NCBI GenBank assembly: GCA_964506785.1
Contig: CAZDME010000028.1
Span: forward strand, 1 to 17,510
Direction of reading: 5' to 3'
Origin: CAZDME01 sp964506785 [NCBI: uncultured bacterium]
GTDB lineage: Bacteria > CAZDME01 > JAYEMH01
Length of the DNA: 17,510 nt
Part shown: positions 14,830 through 17,510 of the stretch, piece after piece
Layout of the letters: every line of letters starts with the position of its first letter
Numbering within the stretch: position 1 is the first letter of the stretch
Translations under genes and position numbers: made by a program
Notes under the pieces: generated by a model
Told to the model about the DNA's origin: nothing
Databases searched by the model: none
What the model saw: the letters and a program-made list of their open reading frames with translations, nothing else

Positions 14830-14876
14830 CCGCCTAGGCGGTGGAGAATTTAAACTTGAACCTCCTTGGTGCAAGT
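14830..14876. repeat. Two palindromes in the dapA-dapB gap
   Basis: CCGCCTAGGCGG at 14830-14841 is a perfect 12-bp palindrome. ACTTGAACC/GGTGCAAGT at 14854-14876 is a 9-bp inverted repeat with one mismatch and a 5-nt loop, close in sequence to the hairpin after mutM (5515-5535). On the minus strand the latter is followed by a weak TTTAAATT stretch, too poor to call a terminator. Confidence 0.5.
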
Positions 14877-14882
14877 GTTTAT

Positions 14883-15749
14883 CTATATGAGCTTATAACT
14901 ATTCAAAACCCCTTTGAGTTTCTCAACATTTTCCTTACTCATTCTGGTAAGAGGAAGCCTCCACTCCATCTCAATCATCCCCATTAAAGCCAGAGCCGTT
15001 TTAACCGGCTGGGGATTAACCTCGATAAACATCGCTTTAAAAAGAGGAAATAATTCAAAATGCAATTCCCTGGCCTCATCTATTTTCCCCTCTAAAAAAC
15101 TATGAACCATCTGGCTGACCTTTTTGGGGACGATATTGGCTGCCACCGAAACCACCCCCTGGCCGCCTAAAGCCATCATGGGAAGAGTCAAAGAATCATC
15201 TCCGGAAAGAACCGTAATATCACAAAGGTTTAAAATCTGGCTAACCTGGTCAAGACTTCCGCTGGCCTCTTTAATGGCAACAATATTATCAATCTTAGAA
15301 AGTTGAGATACCGTTTCCGGTAAAATGCTTATGCCGGTGCGCGAAGGGACATTATAGAGAATAACAGGAATATCAACCTGTTTAGCGATTAAACTATAGT
15401 GTTCATATAAACCTTTTGGCGTCGGTTTATTATAATAGGGAGTAATCATCAGGGCGCCGTCGGCCCCGGCTTTTTTAGCCCCTTTGGTTAAACGCAGGGC
15501 CTCTTCGGTGCTGTTAGAGCCGGTACCGCCAATAACCTTTACCCTTTTATCGGCCATTTCAACCACCAGCTGAATCACCTTTATCTGTTCTTCATGCTTG
15601 AGAGTGGCCGCCTCTCCGGTACAGCCGCAGGGTAAAATCACATCGGTCCCTTCTTTAATATGAAATTCGACTAAATTTTTAAGCATCTTCTCGTCAATCT
15701 GCCCGTTTTTAAATGGTGTGACTATAGCGACACTTGCGCCTTCAAACAT
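14883..15749 (-). CDS. dapA: 4-hydroxy-tetrahydrodipicolinate synthase (DapA)
   Basis: DapA condenses pyruvate with aspartate semialdehyde, the committed step to diaminopimelate and lysine. The 288-residue TIM-barrel protein aligns almost without gaps to E. coli DapA, from memory of that sequence. The Schiff-base lysine is Lys160 (A-I-K-E-A-S-G). Tyr106 (P-Y-Y-N) and Tyr132 (L-Y-N-V-P-S-R-T-G) match catalytic Tyr107 and Tyr133, and Arg137 matches Arg138. The position of catalytic Thr44 is instead Cys43, in C-G-C-T-G-E-A-A-T-L. The AAGGGGG ribosome site precedes the ATG, and dapF ends 12 bp upstream. Confidence 0.96.
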   Translation of the reverse strand: MFEGASVAIVTPFKNGQIDEKMLKNLVEFHIKEGTDVILPCGCTGEAATLKHEEQIKVIQLVVEMADKRVKVIGGTGSNSTEEALRLTKGAKKAGADGALMITPYYNKPTPKGLYEHYSLIAKQVDIPVILYNVPSRTGISILPETVSQLSKIDNIVAIKEASGSLDQVSQILNLCDITVLSGDDSLTLPMMALGGQGVVSVAANIVPKKVSQMVHSFLEGKIDEARELHFELFPLFKAMFIEVNPQPVKTALALMGMIEMEWRLPLTRMSKENVEKLKGVLNSYKLI

Positions 15750-15761
15750 ATCAAGCCCCCT

Positions 15762-16565
15762 TTATATATCGATTTTCCCTTGATAAACTAAACCTGTCTT
15801 CCCTTCCAGAGATGCCTTTAAGATTTCTCCTTCTTTCTCTAAATAAACAGTGAGGATTTCCCCGCTTTGGGTGAGGATGCGCACCGGAGAAGTCAAGCCC
15901 TTAACCAGATGGGCGACGACTGCCGAAGCAATTGCTCCGGTTCCGCAGGCCAGGGTTTCTCCTTCCACGCCGCGTTCATAGGTTCTCATTTCAACTGTAT
16001 CGTTATCTGTGAAACTGATAAAATCAACATTGGCCCCTTGAGGATGAAACTGGCGATGAAATCTTATCTGGCTTCCTAACCGGTTCACCGGAATTTCTTT
16101 AAGAGATTCTTCAATTAAAACTGCGTGGGGCACACCGACATTGAGATAATGAACTATTTTTCTGCCCGTTTCCAAACTTAAATTTAAATTAAGCTTTAAA
16201 TCTTTGACTTTGCCCATATTAATTCTCACGCTATAATCTTTTACGTCGGCAAAGATTATTCCGGCTAAAGTTTCAAAACTCATTTTGGCTGAGGCAATAT
16301 GGGTAAAATAAGCATAAGAAGCCACACAGCGGGCTCCATTGCCGCACATCTCCGGCTCACTGCCGTCAGGATTAAAAATGCGCATGCGAAAATCCGCTCG
16401 ACTAGAAGGCTGGAGCAATATTAACCCGTCTGCCCCGATAGAAAATTTTCTCCGGCAGATTCTCTTGGCAGTTTCATTTTCCTTGCCGGATAGAATATTA
16501 TTCCGGTTATCAATGATAATAAAATCATTGCCGCTGCCAACCATCTTGGTGAAACTGACTTCCAC
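15762..16565 (-). CDS. dapF: Diaminopimelate epimerase (DapF)
   Basis: DapF interconverts LL- and meso-diaminopimelate without a cofactor, using two cysteines. In this 267-residue protein these are Cys74 (M-C-G-N-G-A-R) and Cys207 (E-T-L-A-C-G-T-G-A). The N-terminal S-G-N-D-F and the G-A-D-G-L motif at 44-48 also fit. The start is GTG at 16565, chosen because a full GGAGG lies 7 nt upstream. It receives LL-DAP from DapL and supplies meso-DAP to LysA and to the cell wall. Between it and lysA lies a 120-bp repeat-rich gap. Confidence 0.97.
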   Translation of the reverse strand: MEVSFTKMVGSGNDFIIIDNRNNILSGKENETAKRICRRKFSIGADGLILLQPSSRADFRMRIFNPDGSEPEMCGNGARCVASYAYFTHIASAKMSFETLAGIIFADVKDYSVRINMGKVKDLKLNLNLSLETGRKIVHYLNVGVPHAVLIEESLKEIPVNRLGSQIRFHRQFHPQGANVDFISFTDNDTVEMRTYERGVEGETLACGTGAIASAVVAHLVKGLTSPVRILTQSGEILTVYLEKEGEILKASLEGKTGLVYQGKIDI

Positions 16566-16583
16566 TTTAATACCTCCAGTAAA

Positions 16584-16685
16584 AGCTCATAGTTTTCGGC
16601 TCTTGGCTCATAATAAAGAAAGAAAAAATATGGCTATGAGCTAAAAACCAAGAGCTAAGAGCCAAATAGAGCCATCAACCATGAA
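16584..16685. repeat. Repeat-rich gap between lysA and dapF
   Basis: The gap is made of reiterated words such as GCTCATA, GCTCTTGG, CCAAGAGC and TATGAGC. GCTCTTGGCTCATA (16599-16612) can pair with TATGAG and CCAAGAGC (16635-16655), giving a 14-bp stem with a 7-nt bulge. Near the lysA stop the minus-strand words TAGTTCATGGTTGATGGCTC resemble the repeat units upstream of panB. On the minus strand the region contains TATTTTTTC, so partial termination is possible but not convincing. Confidence 0.6.
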
Positions 16686-17510
16686 CTAATTTTCTCCCCG
16701 AATTAAATCCTGATAGGTTTCTCGCTGGCGGATGAGCCTGGCTTTTTTCCCGGAGACCAATACTTCAGCCGCCCGCCGGCGGCCGTTATAGTTAGAAGAG
16801 AGCGTAAAACCGTAAGCCCCCGCCCCGCGGATAGCTAGCATCTCCCCGCTTTCCGGCTTAGGCAAAAGAATATCTTTCCCTAAAAAATCCCCGGATTCAC
16901 AAATCGGCCCGACTACATCAAAGGCAGCTTTCCCGGAGTCCTTTTTCTTTAAAGGAATAATCTGGTGATAAGCGCCGTATAGAGCCGGCCGAATCAAATC
17001 GTTCATCCCGGCATCAACAATTAAAAAATTCTTGCTTCTTACTTTTTTAGAAAATAAAACCTTAGTTATTAAAACGCCGGCATTTCCCATAATGAAGCGC
17101 CCGGGTTCAATAATCAATTTAAGCCTGCTTTTTTTCACCCAGGGAATAATCGCCCGGGCAAAATCATCGGCAGTAGAAGGCTTTTCTTTTTCCCGATAGC
17201 TGGCGGCCAATCCGCCGCCTAAATCCAACCAGTTTAACTTTACCCCCAGGCCCTGAACTTTATCCAGAAAAGGGACAATCTTCTTCAAAGCCTTGAGGTA
17301 AGGGGCGGGATTAGCAATCTGAGAGCCAAGGTGAATATGTACTCCCTCTATGCTTAAAGCGAAAAATTCCCTTCGATTCTTAAAGATTTTTAAAGCTTCA
17401 GGGAATCCTAATCCAAATTTTGATTCACTCTTAGCCGTCTGGAGATATTTATGGGTATAAAAAGACACTCCCGGATTTAACCGGAGAGCCACTTTTTGTT
17501 TCCTTCTCTT
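16686..17510 (-). CDS. lysA: Diaminopimelate decarboxylase (LysA), 5' end outside window
   Basis: LysA decarboxylates meso-diaminopimelate to lysine with PLP. Only the last 274 codons are visible. The frame stays open to the window edge (K-R-R-K-Q-K-V-A-L-R-L-N-P), so the methionine-like codon at 17492 is internal, and the PLP lysine lies outside. Visible fold-type III motifs are G-V-H-I-H-L-G-S-Q, L-D-L-G-G-G-L, I-E-P-G-R-F, D-A-G-M-N-D-L-I-R-P, the active-site C-E-S-G-D, and R-G-A-G-A-Y-G at the dimer interface. The last motif is followed by S-S-N-Y-N-G-R-R-R, as expected for LysA. The stop lies in the repeat-rich spacer upstream of dapF. It is probably in the same transcription unit as the dap genes. 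Confidence 0.95.
   Translation of the reverse strand, partial: KRRKQKVALRLNPGVSFYTHKYLQTAKSESKFGLGFPEALKIFKNRREFFALSIEGVHIHLGSQIANPAPYLKALKKIVPFLDKVQGLGVKLNWLDLGGGLAASYREKEKPSTADDFARAIIPWVKKSRLKLIIEPGRFIMGNAGVLITKVLFSKKVRSKNFLIVDAGMNDLIRPALYGAYHQIIPLKKKDSGKAAFDVVGPICESGDFLGKDILLPKPESGEMLAIRGAGAYGFTLSSNYNGRRRAAEVLVSGKKARLIRQRETYQDLIRGEN

Noticed and set aside
1-17510. A defence system, prophage, CRISPR array, toxin-antitoxin pair or secondary-metabolite cluster
   Set aside because: Every gene but one falls in a known core-metabolism, salvage, repair or conserved housekeeping-type family; no nuclease/defence domains, regular repeat-spacer array or integrase was seen.

Overview
This window is a dense, single-strand block of housekeeping biosynthesis genes. 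All 18 protein-coding genes I accept lie on the minus strand, so transcription runs from high to low coordinates. The organism is a bacterium with moderate-to-low GC, good Shine-Dalgarno sites, frequent ATGA and TAATG gene overlaps, and TGA used as a normal stop. The gene set (DapL-type lysine synthesis, NadX+NadA instead of NadB, a folK-deoxynucleoside kinase pair) and the many short palindromic repeats would fit an uncultured lineage such as Omnitrophota or a relative. That placement is an inference from gene content and is weak.

Layout in transcription order. (1) 17510-12838: lysA (5' end outside the window), dapF, dapA, dapB and dapL, the core of the diaminopimelate/lysine route by the LL-DAP aminotransferase variant. 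(2) 12701-11464: folK and a deoxynucleoside kinase, overlapping by 1 nt. (3) 11358-7678: panB, an unrecognised four-helix membrane protein, panC, panD and nadA; panC-panD-nadA overlap each other. (4) 7676-5546: nadX (aspartate dehydrogenase), a LOG/DprA-like Rossmann protein, and mutM, followed by an intrinsic terminator. (5) 5424-2557: uvrA, followed by its own intrinsic terminator. (6) A textbook sigma70-type promoter, then argC-argJ.

The theme is aspartate and vitamin/cofactor supply. DapA/B/L/F and LysA draw on aspartate semialdehyde for cell wall and lysine. PanD makes beta-alanine from aspartate for pantothenate. NadX and NadA turn aspartate into quinolinate for NAD. FolK serves folate, MutM and UvrA are DNA repair enzymes, and ArgC/ArgJ are arginine synthesis.

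No defence system, phage, transposase, CRISPR array or RNA gene was found. The most interesting thing is a palindromic mobile-element-like insert of 101 bp in folK. It has 13-bp perfect inverted ends and an apparent 4-bp target duplication (TTTA), so it adds exactly 35 codons in frame inside the catalytic loop of the enzyme. A diverged relative seems to form the 3' end of argJ, and a second family of short repeats sits in several intergenic gaps.
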